Shown: positions 36,749-45,974 of the stretch, piece after piece
Layout: each line of letters opens with the position of its first letter
Position numbering within the stretch: the first letter of the stretch is position 1
Origin: Mortierella alpina
Taxonomy: Eukaryota; Mortierellomycota; Mortierellomycetes; Mortierellales; Mortierellaceae
Assembly (NCBI GenBank): GCA_029449245.1
Contig: JANATF010000002.1
Location: 3,286,001-3,350,000, forward strand
Length of the DNA stretch: 64,000 nt
Reading direction: 5' to 3'
Position numbers and translations under genes: made by a program
Notes under the pieces: model-generated
Databases searched by the model: none
Seen by the model: only the letters and a program-made list of their open reading frames with translations
Told to the model about the DNA's origin: nothing

Positions 36749-37933
36749 CTAGTACCGGCCATATCCGCCGCCAGCATGTCCACCGCCACCACCATGCGCA
36801 CTGCCACCATGATGCCCTCCAAAGTCCAGCTCGGATGGCTCTGCTCCGTATTGGTCAAAGTTCTGACGCGGCGAGGCTACTCTGGCCGCCGCTGCAGGCG
36901 AGGCGATGCCCTGAGGATGCTGCTGGTAGTCATCGTAGCCAGCATTGTTGTAGAAGCCGTCACCGCCTCCTCCATGATGCTGCTGCTGATCATAGCCATA
37001 GCCGTCCTTCTGGTTGCCAAAGTACTGCCCATTGTCGTACTGGTCGTGACCATACCCGTTGTTGTTGTGGTGGTTGTTGTTGTATCCGACTGGCTCCTCG
37101 TAGTACTGGTTGTTGTCGTACCCATTGTCAAAGCCAGGGGGTGTAGGAGCCACATCACTTCCATGAGCATTGGGACGACTCGAGAACGGATAGTTTTGCT
37201 CAGCAGCTTTCGACGGCCCGCGATCCGTCATTCCATAATCCACCTCTCCAAACATGTCAGCCGGGATCCCCTTGGATCGCTGACGACGCTTTTGCCAGCG
37301 CACACCTGCGAATACAATACCCAGTGCGGCAACACATCCTACAGCAATACCGGCATACTTGAGTGTTGTGGCAATACCGGCATCTTTAGGCTTGCACTCT
37401 GTATCTGTTCCTGGCCTTCCAAGACCTGTGCAGACCATCTGGCCGCCATTCTCCGCACAGTACGAAAACTCTGTTGGGCAGTCGGCGTGCGTCGCGCAGG
37501 TCGTAACAGGGCTCATAGGACACACCGCGGAGGCCGGAATACAGCTACCAAGGGTTACGTTCGCTGAAGCATAGCCACAAATCGTGCCGGACAGAGCAGT
37601 ACACTGGGCCGAATTGATGCAGGAGCCATCCGTTGGGAGCGGCACGCCTGTTGCAGTTGGGGTTGCCGTAGAGCTGGGGCGGATGGCAGAAGATGGCGGC
37701 GCCACAGACCTGCTAGGTTGGGTAGGAGGTGCCGTGGGAAGGACGGGTGCAGTGGTAGTAGGCCTCGGGTTTTGGGTAGGGTGTTCAGTCGGAGCGACCG
37801 TGGTGGTAGTAGTGGTGGTAGTTGAGCGCGGTTCATGGGTAGAAGCTGACTGGGCCTGTACTGCAGCTGGAACTGCGACCAAGAGCGCGAGGCCGCAGAC
37901 CGCCAGAAACCTTGATGCTGTAGATAGCCTCAT
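36749..37933 (-). CDS. Single-pass membrane protein with Thr/Pro-rich ectodomain and Asn/Gly/Tyr-rich tail
   Basis: Single exon, 394 residues. A signal peptide (residues 1-28) is followed by a Thr/Pro-rich, probably O-glycosylated stretch (30-100). Next comes a Cys-rich module with ten cysteines (105-180). One transmembrane segment lies at about 191-213, followed by a basic stop-transfer patch (KRRQRSK). The cytoplasmic tail is rich in Asn, Gly, Tyr and His and ends in Gly-rich GGGYGRY. The layout resembles fungal cell-wall stress sensors in general organisation, but no WSC or other named domain is recognisable, so the role is inferred only. No close family is assigned. The upstream leader is strongly CT-rich in the sense direction. 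Confidence 0.8.
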   Translation of the reverse strand: MRLSTASRFLAVCGLALLVAVPAAVQAQSASTHEPRSTTTTTTTTVAPTEHPTQNPRPTTTAPVLPTAPPTQPSRSVAPPSSAIRPSSTATPTATGVPLPTDGSCINSAQCTALSGTICGYASANVTLGSCIPASAVCPMSPVTTCATHADCPTEFSYCAENGGQMVCTGLGRPGTDTECKPKDAGIATTLKYAGIAVGCVAALGIVFAGVRWQKRRQRSKGIPADMFGEVDYGMTDRGPSKAAEQNYPFSSRPNAHGSDVAPTPPGFDNGYDNNQYYEEPVGYNNNHHNNNGYGHDQYDNGQYFGNQKDGYGYDQQQHHGGGGDGFYNNAGYDDYQQHPQGIASPAAAARVASPRQNFDQYGAEPSELDFGGHHGGSAHGGGGGHAGGGYGRY

Positions 37934-39605
37934 GGTCGTATGTATTCAAAGTATTCACAAGGCGAGAATCCTTTTTCGACTAGCGCAGTTCAGGGTCGTG
38001 GAGAATAAATAAAAAAGAGGCGGGAGCGGAGACGAGGAGGATGAGACAGGGGTGTGGAGCTGACTCGGATGACTGACGTTCGAATTGGATGAGGTTGGTC
38101 GTTGTTGTCTGGTGTGGAGTAATCCAGGGGAGAGGCGAGATTGGAAAGGAATGGAGAACGGAGGATGGAGAGCGGAAGGATGAAATGAATGCCAGGCTAG
38201 AGTGGCGGAAGGGCAGAGAGGGAGGGAAGGAGGACGAAGAAGGAAGGAAGGAAGACGGAGGAAGGAAGGTACGAAGGAAGGAACGAAGGAACGAAGGAAG
38301 AGGAGGAAGAGGAGGAAGAGAGGACGAGGAGGAGAGGAGGAGGAAGAGGAAGCGGGAGAGATGATTAGGGAATGAGGACAGGTGGCTCGATGAGTAAAGA
38401 GGCAGAAGAAGAGAGGAAACATCGAGAGCGCTGATATATTGCAACCGACGGTGGTGTGTGGGTGTGGCGTGGTGGGGCTGAAGTGTGCCTGCTGGACGAT
38501 GTAGCTGGATGTAGCCTGTCATGAGCACAAGCGAGCCAAAGGCCTATGTCCCTCGACATATCTCATCAGCCAGCGTACAGGCGCGGTCTCTGCCCATGCT
38601 CTATTTCCATCATGGTCGCGCAACCGAGCAGAGGCATAAAGGCGACAGCGTCTGCTCTTCCTTTGTGCAAGCCATCGTCCTATGGTTGTATGCGTCCGAC
38701 TGTGTACGCTCTGCTCTCTCTTGGCCCATTGACACAAGCCCGCTCTCCCCTCAGTCTCTCTGTCTCGGGTCCAGTTTCGCATCCCTCCTACGGCCAGCTG
38801 AGTACCTCCTACAGCCAGCAACAGCAAAAACGTTACTCCATCCACTCGGACACTCCTGCCATAAAGCCGTTCCCCAGCCCAAGTGCCCCCCCCCCGTCAA
38901 GGACAAGTTTCAAGGTCGAGGAGCAGAGAGAAAATACAAAGCAATTATCCTGAGTGCTGCTGGTTGGTCCATCCACGGGGGAGTGTGCCCTCTCACAGCC
39001 CTCATGGGTGGATGGACAAGACTATTATTATGTTTTTTGTTTGTGTGTTTTACCACCAACAAAATAGAGAAAAGTAGTGCTCTCAAAAAAAAGCCGAAAG
39101 AAGGTTTGGGCAGGAGCATCTCACCGTCCCACCCACAGTTGCGGGTGCACCTGCTATCTGAGCACTCCTCGCTGGATGCGTGCATTTGGTTGGTACCTTT
39201 GAAGTCCATCTCAGCCTTGCCGATCGTCCCCCAGAGCGACGTCCTTAAAAAAAAAATCCTCTGTCACCGTCCGACTTTCTTTCAACCTTCTCTCTTCACA
39301 CATGCCAACCGTCCCCTGTGATATTACTCTATCCAAACCGGATTCTCTTTAGAAAGCGCGCACGGGGTCTGCACATCGCTTCCTTTGTTGTTGTTTCGGT
39401 AGTTTATTGCAGCAATGTGTGCTGTCGATTACTTCAGGGCCCTAGAGCACAGCGGCGACAGCGCATCAAACAACACCTTCCTCATACAGTGTACTAGAGT
39501 GCGAGACCAGAAAAAAGAATCATGATCATCATGTTAGTCCCCTGCGTTGACCAGACCAGATTCCGCAGAAACAACCTATCTCACCCCATGAAAGCGCACT
39601 TGGAT
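37934..39605. other. Gene-poor region with long purine tract and a doubtful reading frame
   Basis: Bases 38080-38365 of the plus strand are almost all purines (G and A). This is presumably the pyrimidine-rich leader or promoter of the upstream-lying minus gene. At 38521-39321 (266 codons) and 38546-38953 two overlapping plus frames are open. The second ends in a Ser/Pro/Gln-rich, coding-like stretch (SYSQQQQKRYSIHSDTP) that could be a last exon, but I find no partner exon or homology. The rest is AT-rich with A and T runs. Confidence 0.4.
38080..38365. repeat. Purine-rich low-complexity tract
   Basis: The plus strand is dominated by GGAAGGA, GGAGGA and GAAGGA units with few pyrimidines. It is located 150-430 bp upstream of the mucin-like gene start. 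It can form polypurine/polypyrimidine structures in principle. No coding potential is credible. Confidence 0.85.
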
Positions 39606-41033
39606 TTACAGTACCTTTTTGGCGACCATACCCTCTGGTGGACGGGTCTCAACGGTTCCTTTGCCTACCTCATCCCAGTTAGTCGACAGACAGGTGCCGT
39701 TGCTCTCCGAAAAGCTCTTCATCATGGCTCGCTTCGTGTCATCGTCCGCATCCTTGTAGATTTGCGCAAACAACTGGTTGAGTGCCTTGTCGCCATCCGC
39801 CTTCTCCTCGTCCTTGGCAGCCTCCTTCTCCAAAGCATCCCAGTTCTTGGCCTTCTTCGAGGACGAAGGATAGGCAGGAGTGATGCCTCCAGCGATAGTC
39901 GCCATGGATGCCGCATTCGTGTCATCACCCTCAAGCGCACCCCACTTGATGCCATAGACCTCCTTCTTGAGCTGAATCTCAATCTTGGTCGAGAACACCT
40001 CAAACTTACTCTCCGCAGGCACGACCTTGTGGCTCAGGTCAAGCTCAAGAGAGTAGTCTGATCCCGTAGGCATCTTGACAGAGATGGACAGGGCGTTCTC
40101 GGTGATGTTGATATCGACGGTCTCCTTCTTGGCGTTCTTGATAAACACGCTAATTGTGACAAACGCGTCGCTCTGGTGCATCTCGTGTCTAAAGGATGTT
40201 TCGACAAACCCAAATTCTAATTAGTGGCTGCTTGTTGCATGAAGTCTCACATGGATATACTGAAAGAGGCAAAGGAGCACAGCAAAAACGAAGCGAAAGC
40301 GCATACCGAACGCGGTGGGTAACAGGGGTCAGGGGGGTCGGGAGGGGAGTGGAGGTCTGAGAGGTAGCAGGGGAGGTCACTGGCGTTTGCTCTGCCACCG
40401 CTGTCTCAGCCGCAGGGGCTGTAGACTTGGGCAACTTGGCCAACTCCTGATCGTTCTTTCGGATCCAGCTCGCTAATGTGCGCTGCTCCGGACTAAGTGC
40501 CCGACAAGCCTCTAAAGCGACCGCTGCAGTGTGGTAGTCCTGGATGTGATATGCCGCCACTCTAAGCAAAAGAGAAAAAAATGGCTCGTCGAGTCAGTGG
40601 CCAGAGCAAGCGCTGCACTCGGGTCATTGGGGAGTCGTGTACAGCACAGAAACGAGCTGCTCACCCCTTGCGAAGTTGCGCCTTGGCTTCCACATCCTGG
40701 TCAGCTGTAGGCTTTTCCTTGACGAGTGATAATGCGCGCACGGCATCATCGTAAGCCTCCTGGTCCTTGCCCAGCTTTTGGTATGTGGTAGACCTAGCAA
40801 GGGTTGGCAAGAGACTGTCAATGCGATGGTTGGAAGTAAAGGCTATTACAGAGTCGTCATAAGCTTGAATGAAAGGCACGCCTTTGAGGCTTTGATGCTT
40901 ACCGCTTCAAAAAGATTTCTGCGTGGGTAGCATTGATGTCGATAGCCTTGCTGTAGTAGCTCAGCGCCAGCTCGTAGTCCTCGTCCGCGAACGAGTGGCT
41001 TCCTTGCGCAAACAGATCTTGCACGGTTGACAT
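39606..41033 (-). CDS. SGT1: SGT1 co-chaperone (TPR-CS-SGS)
   Basis: Four exons are inferred: 41033-40903, 40793-40665, 40561-40307 and 40188-39606, giving 365 residues. The N-terminal ~120 residues form TPR repeats (FADEDYELALSYYSKAI, YQKLGKDQEAYDDAVRAL, IQDYHTAAVALEACRAL). A Thr/Pro/Ala linker follows. A p23-like CS domain spans ~172-260 (VTISVFIKNAKKETVDINI through KIEIQLKKE). The C-terminal SGS domain includes PAYPSSSKKAKNWDALEKE and ends with the typical WDEVGKGTVETRPPEGM. SGT1 works with Hsp90 and Skp1 in kinetochore and SCF ubiquitin-ligase assembly. A TATA box and a hexanucleotide repeat lie in the leader. Confidence 0.96.
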
Positions 41034-41123
41034 GGATGGTGAGGTTGAGTTTGAAAGGGACGGAGGGATTGCAGTTTAGTTTGGCAGAGTATGGGCAAGA
41101 GCAGGGACTGTAGGCGGCTTAGC

Positions 41124-41182
41124 GGGTGATGGTGATGGTAATGGTGATGGCGATGGTGATGGTGATGGCGATGGCGATGGCG
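41124..41182. repeat. Hexanucleotide GGTGAT/GGCGAT repeat in the SGT1 leader
   Basis: About ten imperfect copies of GGTGAT, GGCGAT and GGTAAT sit between the TATA box and the SGT1 start codon. In the sense direction they read ATCACC/ATCGCC. In one minus frame they spell Ser-Pro repeats, but that frame ends before the SGT1 start, so it is probably untranslated. Confidence 0.85.
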
Positions 41183-41197
41183 AGACGGACGGGAGGC

Positions 41198-41205
41198 TTT
41201 TTATA
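41198..41205 (-). promoter_or_regulatory. TATA box of SGT1
   Basis: TATAAAAA on the minus strand, 165 bp upstream of the SGT1 start codon. The hexanucleotide repeat lies between it and the ATG, so the repeat would be in the 5' leader. Confidence 0.55.
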
Positions 41206-41502
41206 AGTCGACGCGCGCCACCTGCAGCGTCCTTGACCACCACTGGCCGTGCCTCATTCTTTGTGCGTCGCAGGCTTTTTTTTTTCCACACCTTTCCAAA
41301 ACCTTCTCTCCCGTCGATTTTCAGCTGTTGTAGACCGATGGCTGCCATCCACTCCACGCAGGGCGGGCCGCAGCAGACAACCCACATCAGTTCTATGTCT
41401 TTTACTTTCGGCTATAGCTATCATAAATACGCACAATAAAAATAGGGTGGGGGTAGCGCGACAAAGGAGGGAAAGAGAAAGGAAGGGACAAAGAGCCAAT
41501 TA

Positions 41503-43626
41503 TCACGTCGCAACATTGATGACGGCTCCCTCGGGCGTCGAGTCCCAAAAGTCAAAGAGTGCCTCTTTAGGCAGTGACCGAAAGCCGCTCGTCTTGCTGA
41601 CAGGCCCATAGTTTCTGAACATAAACTTCAGTGCCCGCTGGCGAAGTCCCGTCTGGCCACTCAGTCCTGCTCGGTGATAGATCCTGGAGACCGTCTCAAT
41701 TTCGATTTGCTGGTGCAGTGCCGAGCTGCAAAGCTTCACCAGTCGACTCATAACATACATGTTACCCATCACCAACAGGTCCGCGATCGTGTCTGTTGGG
41801 ATGCCCTCGATCGAGTCCGTGTATAAGTAGTCGATGAACCCCTTCACGGTATCGTAAGGCTCCGGTAGAGTCAAAGTGTTGGTCTGCGCCTCCACCATTC
41901 CAGACTGAACCATGCTCGCAAAGTGGGGCCACCGTGCCATCAAAATAAGCTTGTGGCACATGATGGTCTCCTGTTGAGGGCTACTGGCTCTGCTGGAGGA
42001 CGGCGTCTGACGTTGAGAGCGTATTCTCTGACCTTGACTTTGAATGACGGGGTGGGTGTCGATCATCATGTCATGGTCACCGCTGCTGTCCGAAGGAGGG
42101 TAGTATCCGCTTGAGTGACCAAGTAACTGCACTGCGGCATTGGCCTGAGCATCCGTGCCCGTGCAAATGATGCGAAAGTCCGCAAGCGCCATCTGATCCT
42201 GGAGCAGTCGCCCAAACTCATTTCCAATCGTCACTGGGGGTTCCTGGAAAGAACCATACTCCCTCAGATCGATTGTAAGCACCTGCTTAAAGTACTCATC
42301 CGACTCGTTGACATCGCCAATCAGGTAGAACTGCTCGCTATCCCTCTCCATCGAAAAGTAGTGCCAGGTGTGGTTTTCGCCCAGTATCTTCCAATCGTCG
42401 TGCTTGGTCCACTGAAAGCAGTTGAGGTCGAGGGTCCATATCCCGCCTGTGAACTTTTGCAGCTCGTACCGCAGTCCCTGAGAGATGACCACCACGAGAT
42501 GGTTACCACAGACCTGCGAGAACTGCTGCGCGGCGACATTGGGCGCAATCTCGTTGGCCACGTTGATCTTTGTGACTTGGTTTGTACCCAAATCCATGTA
42601 AGCGATTACGCCGGTCCGGTCCATCTCCTCGTTGTACCCGCCATACGCAAACAGCTTGTCGCGGTGGACAAAGAGCGTGTGGGTATAGCGTGGCACAAAC
42701 TCGATCGGCTCCTCCCATTCCCAGGTCAAGAGATCCAGACAGAGCAGCTCATGTGAAACTCCCTCCGGATCGAGGCAGCCGCCAGAAATGTAGAGCTTAT
42801 CGTCCACGATCGTCGCGGCATGCTTCACTCTGCCCGTGGGGATGACCCCAGTGATCGGGGGCGCCTCCCAAGTCAAGTTTCGTATATGGAGGATGTGGAC
42901 GTCGTTGCAGTATTGATTCCGCTCGTCGCTGCCTCCAAATATCACAATTCGATCGTCGCCCCATAAGCTAGCCGAGTGGTCGTTTCGCTTGGAAGGCGGC
43001 TCGCCTTTTGTATACAAGAGTCTTTCCCACATCATAGAATCCACGTCGAGCCGATACAGATCGTTGTTGACAGCGTCTGTGTACTGGTGGAATCCTCCAA
43101 AAACGTAGAGTCTCAGGCGGTCCTGGCCCCTGTCCTGTCTGTCCTGTCTGTCCAAGTCGCCTCTGTCTCCGTCCCTGTCTCTATCCCTGTCTCTGGCCAC
43201 ATCGTCCTGCCGGCTTTGGCTCCGATAGTGACCCAGACTGCTACCAGTCCTAGATCGTGTGGAGGAGGGCAGGGTTACTGCTGATGAGGCTGAGCTGCTG
43301 CTGTAGAAGGAATCCTGCGCGGTCAAGGCATGGCCGCCGCTTGCAGTGATCCGCCTAGAGTCATGGCGAGAAGCGGTCACAGGGGTGATGGAGGCGTTGA
43401 CGATGCATGTCATTCGGTCTCCCACAGTGGGTCGAGGGAGTACGGATGCATCGATGCTTCCGTTGTGAGGCTGGAAGACGTAGGCACCACTGCTGCTGGT
43501 GGCGGCGCTCTGCTGGGACTGGGGCATAAACTGGTAGGCGGCGTGGTTGGAGGGCATGGCTTGCTGTGGCAAGGAACGGGTGCTGCTGCTGCTGTCGAGG
43601 GACGAGGGTGAAGCAGTGCGAGGCAT
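41503..43626 (-). CDS. Kelch-repeat and BTB domain protein
   Basis: Single exon, 707 residues. The Ser/Gln-rich N-terminus is followed by an Asp-Arg dipeptide stretch (RDRDRDRDGDRG, ~146-165) encoded by a CTGTCC-type microsatellite near 43131-43200. Kelch blades run from ~168 to ~450: LYVFGGFHQYTDAVNNDLY, RIVIFGGSDERNQYCNDV, KLYISGGCLDPEGVSHEL, KLFAYGGYNEEMDRTGVI and a later degenerate blade. The BTB/POZ domain follows (MALADFRIICTG, a low-complexity insertion of about 60 residues, then CHKLILMARWPHFASM and the FIDYLYTD strand-helix). A short BACK-like helix region ends the protein. Kelch-BTB proteins often act as Cullin-3 substrate adaptors, although the Kelch-before-BTB order occurs in other fungal proteins. 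The specific role is unknown. Confidence 0.9.
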   Translation of the reverse strand: MPRTASPSSLDSSSSTRSLPQQAMPSNHAAYQFMPQSQQSAATSSSGAYVFQPHNGSIDASVLPRPTVGDRMTCIVNASITPVTASRHDSRRITASGGHALTAQDSFYSSSSASSAVTLPSSTRSRTGSSLGHYRSQSRQDDVARDRDRDRDGDRGDLDRQDRQDRGQDRLRLYVFGGFHQYTDAVNNDLYRLDVDSMMWERLLYTKGEPPSKRNDHSASLWGDDRIVIFGGSDERNQYCNDVHILHIRNLTWEAPPITGVIPTGRVKHAATIVDDKLYISGGCLDPEGVSHELLCLDLLTWEWEEPIEFVPRYTHTLFVHRDKLFAYGGYNEEMDRTGVIAYMDLGTNQVTKINVANEIAPNVAAQQFSQVCGNHLVVVISQGLRYELQKFTGGIWTLDLNCFQWTKHDDWKILGENHTWHYFSMERDSEQFYLIGDVNESDEYFKQVLTIDLREYGSFQEPPVTIGNEFGRLLQDQMALADFRIICTGTDAQANAAVQLLGHSSGYYPPSDSSGDHDMMIDTHPVIQSQGQRIRSQRQTPSSSRASSPQQETIMCHKLILMARWPHFASMVQSGMVEAQTNTLTLPEPYDTVKGFIDYLYTDSIEGIPTDTIADLLVMGNMYVMSRLVKLCSSALHQQIEIETVSRIYHRAGLSGQTGLRQRALKFMFRNYGPVSKTSGFRSLPKEALFDFWDSTPEGAVINVAT

Positions 43627-44013
43627 GAATACCAGATGCTGTAGACGGACAAAAGACTTGCTGTGGCCGTGATGCAGACACTAATGGAGTCTTGAGAGTA
43701 GGGTGGAAGGACAAAGTTGGTCTGATTGGAAACAAAAAGAGCCAAATGTAGGCCACTCACTCCCATTCAGCGGAGAGGCCATATGGCCTGGCACAGACCA
43801 GCCAATCACTGGACAGCGCAGCACATGCGATTGCAGTGGGGCATTTTGCAGTTCTGCCGATCCAACATGCACCTGCTTGCCTCCGATATTCTCATCTCCC
43901 TATACGTTCGTACCGTAGTGTAGCTGAAAGAAACGATGATGGTGTATATGTATATAAAATACAAAAGCAAGAATAAAGAATCAAAAGTGTATAGAGTAAG
44001 CTAACATAGCAGC
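43627..44013. other. Intergenic region between the Kelch-BTB gene and PIS1
   Basis: Promoter region of the Kelch-BTB gene (minus) and the 3' end of PIS1 (minus). Around 43945-43980 an AT-rich stretch with AATAAA-like sequence lies close to the PIS1 stop on the other side. No gene is seen. Confidence 0.45.
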
Positions 44014-45646
44014 TTAGTTCTTCTTAGCCTGCTTTCTCTCTTCAATGTCGAGCTGCGCAAGGCTCTTGCTGGCGTTCGCAAACTGAATGCAGTTGATGAT
44101 CTGCTTTCCAGCGCAGATGGGGGCTGTCAAAAGGCCAAGAATAGTAAGCAACACTCTGACAGCCGCTGTGCCCTCGCTAATTTCCTTGAAGTGGAACAGG
44201 TACAGGATCACAAAGAAGAGCTGGTCGGCAAAGCAGAAGGCAAACAAGACGTTCTAGAGTGTGCAAGTGAGACGGCGTGGTGAGTAAAATCTAGTCGATG
44301 AGTCTGCTGTTCCTGGATCACAAAAACATTATGTGCGTATGTGCGGTTGCTCCTGCTCCCTTACATTGTTGCTGTAGTATGCACGGAGGATGAAGTTGCT
44401 TGTCTCGGAAATCTTCTTATGGCTGGTGGCTCCAGAGGTCATCGAGCTAAACATCAGAGAGGATCAGGGTCGGAGTCAGAGTCAGAGTCAGGGTCAGATA
44501 TGTTAGATTCAGGAGTGCGTTGAATTATTTCGTTTTTGTCGGTTGAGAGCACATGGCTCCAGGTTAAATGAATACCAGGATGCCGGGGATCGTGAAAATT
44601 CAGCGTGTGTCTGGGTGTGCCTTGGGTATTCTTACCTGTACATGTGCATATAATGGCTGCTGACATCGAGTGCGATCAGGAACTGGAAGACGATTGCATA
44701 GTCCGAATAAGCGGAGGCCAAGTAACAGAGCAAGCAGGCAGTGGTGCATCTATTTTCGATCGATCGACAGAAGAAAATTAGCAACGTGTCTGAGATTACG
44801 AACGGAGTGACAAAAAAGTGTGAGGCACACGACAGAAAGAAAAGGTGTCCTCCAACTACAGTATAAAGCAAAATCATCGGTCAACAGTAAAAGAGAGATG
44901 AAAAGGATTCAGAAGGTTGCAATTAGGGAGAAAGAGCAACGAAGACACAGTGGTGCCTTGACGTGGCAAAGGAGGCAGCCTCAGTGAAGAAAAGAGAAAG
45001 AAAGAAAATGAGGAAAAGGGAACGAGAGAAAGGCGAGAGAGTGCGACATTATCCAGGCGTGCCAATGCAGGGCTGGGATCAGTAGCGCCATCCGTGTTGG
45101 AGCATCATACCTGTCGGTGACCATGTCGAGGACGGCTCCAAACTTGCTGCCTAAAGTAAAAGAGTCAAACGATTGATAATCGCTTTGCTGTATGAGCTAT
45201 CCGTGTCTCCTGAACGTCTACGGCCTTCAGGGCCGACAAGCTTATGCGCGACTTTAGCGTTTCTGATGTCCAGGATGCACACTCACATTGGTCGTAGTAC
45301 CGAGCAGCCTGTCCATCCACGGCATCCAGCAAACACGAGACCGAGTATAGGACCATGCATGTCTTCGGGCTTGTTGGCATGAAGTAGAGCGAGAGTGCTG
45401 CAAGGACTATGCGGCTATATCCTGAAGAGCGCAACAGAGATGATTCGAGCCCGTGTGAGTGAAAAGGTCATTTGGGCGTGATCCCTGGGGATGGGACCAT
45501 GGGCGACTAGCAACAGGGGCTCGATCCAGGATAGACTCTTTTGCATGCGTACCGATCAGGTTAGGGATGAAGAGAAACACATTCTCGTCGACGGGCACTG
45601 TCTTGGATGCCAGAGTGGCTGCTGCTTTGGTGTTCTTGGCCGGCAT
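44014..45646 (-). CDS. PIS1: Phosphatidylinositol synthase (CDP-diacylglycerol-inositol 3-phosphatidyltransferase)
   Basis: Six exons are inferred: 45646-45553, 45421-45287, 45150-45111, 44749-44636, 44446-44365 and 44253-44014. They sum to 705 nt and 234 residues (yeast Pis1 has 220). The CDP-alcohol phosphatidyltransferase signature is complete once exons 2 and 3 are joined: DGQAARYYDQ followed by SKFGAVLDMVTDR, i.e. DG-xx-AR-x8-G-xxx-D-xxx-D. Several membrane segments are visible. SHYMHMY and the following S-GATSHK are typical of PI synthases. The enzyme makes phosphatidylinositol from CDP-diacylglycerol and inositol in the ER. Intron 4 contains a short tandem repeat (44463-44496). The gene shares a 328-bp divergent promoter with TRAPPC11. 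Confidence 0.95.
44463..44496. repeat. Short tandem 6-bp repeat in a PIS1 intron
   Basis: About five imperfect copies of (G/C)AGAGT/CAGGGT lie inside intron 4 (44447-44635). It is a simple microsatellite with no expected coding effect. Confidence 0.7.
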
Positions 45647-45974
45647 ATCCTGTGCAATCTCGAGATGGCGAGGGAGTGGGGAGAGGCGAGATGAAGGTAT
45701 GAAGGTGGTGGAGAGGGACAAGAGGAGGGAACGGAAGCTGATTACAGGGGAAGGGGGTTGGAGAGGCAGGCTTTTTTTTTTTTCTTGCTGTCACGTGAAG
45801 TAACCTCTTTTGCTTTTGCGACAGCGACGAAGCTTCGTCCATCTTACACCACACTACCCCCGGCCCATCCTTCAACACTCCCCCAGCACCTGCCGTGCGA
45901 TTCCCAGAGAACAGCAGCCTCCATTGCAAGCACCTCCATCCCAAGCGCCCTTGGAACCAACCGGGACGCTCACC
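45647..45974. promoter_or_regulatory. Divergent promoter of PIS1 and TRAPPC11 with a palindromic E-box
   Basis: The start codons are 328 bp apart and point away from each other. The region has a T11 run at 45773-45783 and the palindrome TCACGTGA at 45791-45798, a CACGTG E-box of the type bound by bHLH factors. In yeast such factors include Cbf1 and Pho4, and related elements control phospholipid genes. Control of both genes is an inference. Confidence 0.55.

Larger units (their letters stand above)
41034..41502. other. Intergenic region between SGT1 and the Kelch-BTB gene
   Basis: SGT1 leader and promoter (41034-41230) and the 3' region of the Kelch-BTB gene, with a T run at 41277-41284. No additional gene is supported. 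Confidence 0.5.

Noticed and set aside
38521-39321. 266-codon plus-strand open frame
   Set aside because: The protein has no recognisable segment and overlaps another open frame with better composition. Kept only as a doubtful note in the gap entry.
41076-41387. Minus-strand frame encoding a Ser-Pro repeat
   Set aside because: It lies over the SGT1 TATA box and leader; the repeat is a microsatellite, not a coding region.
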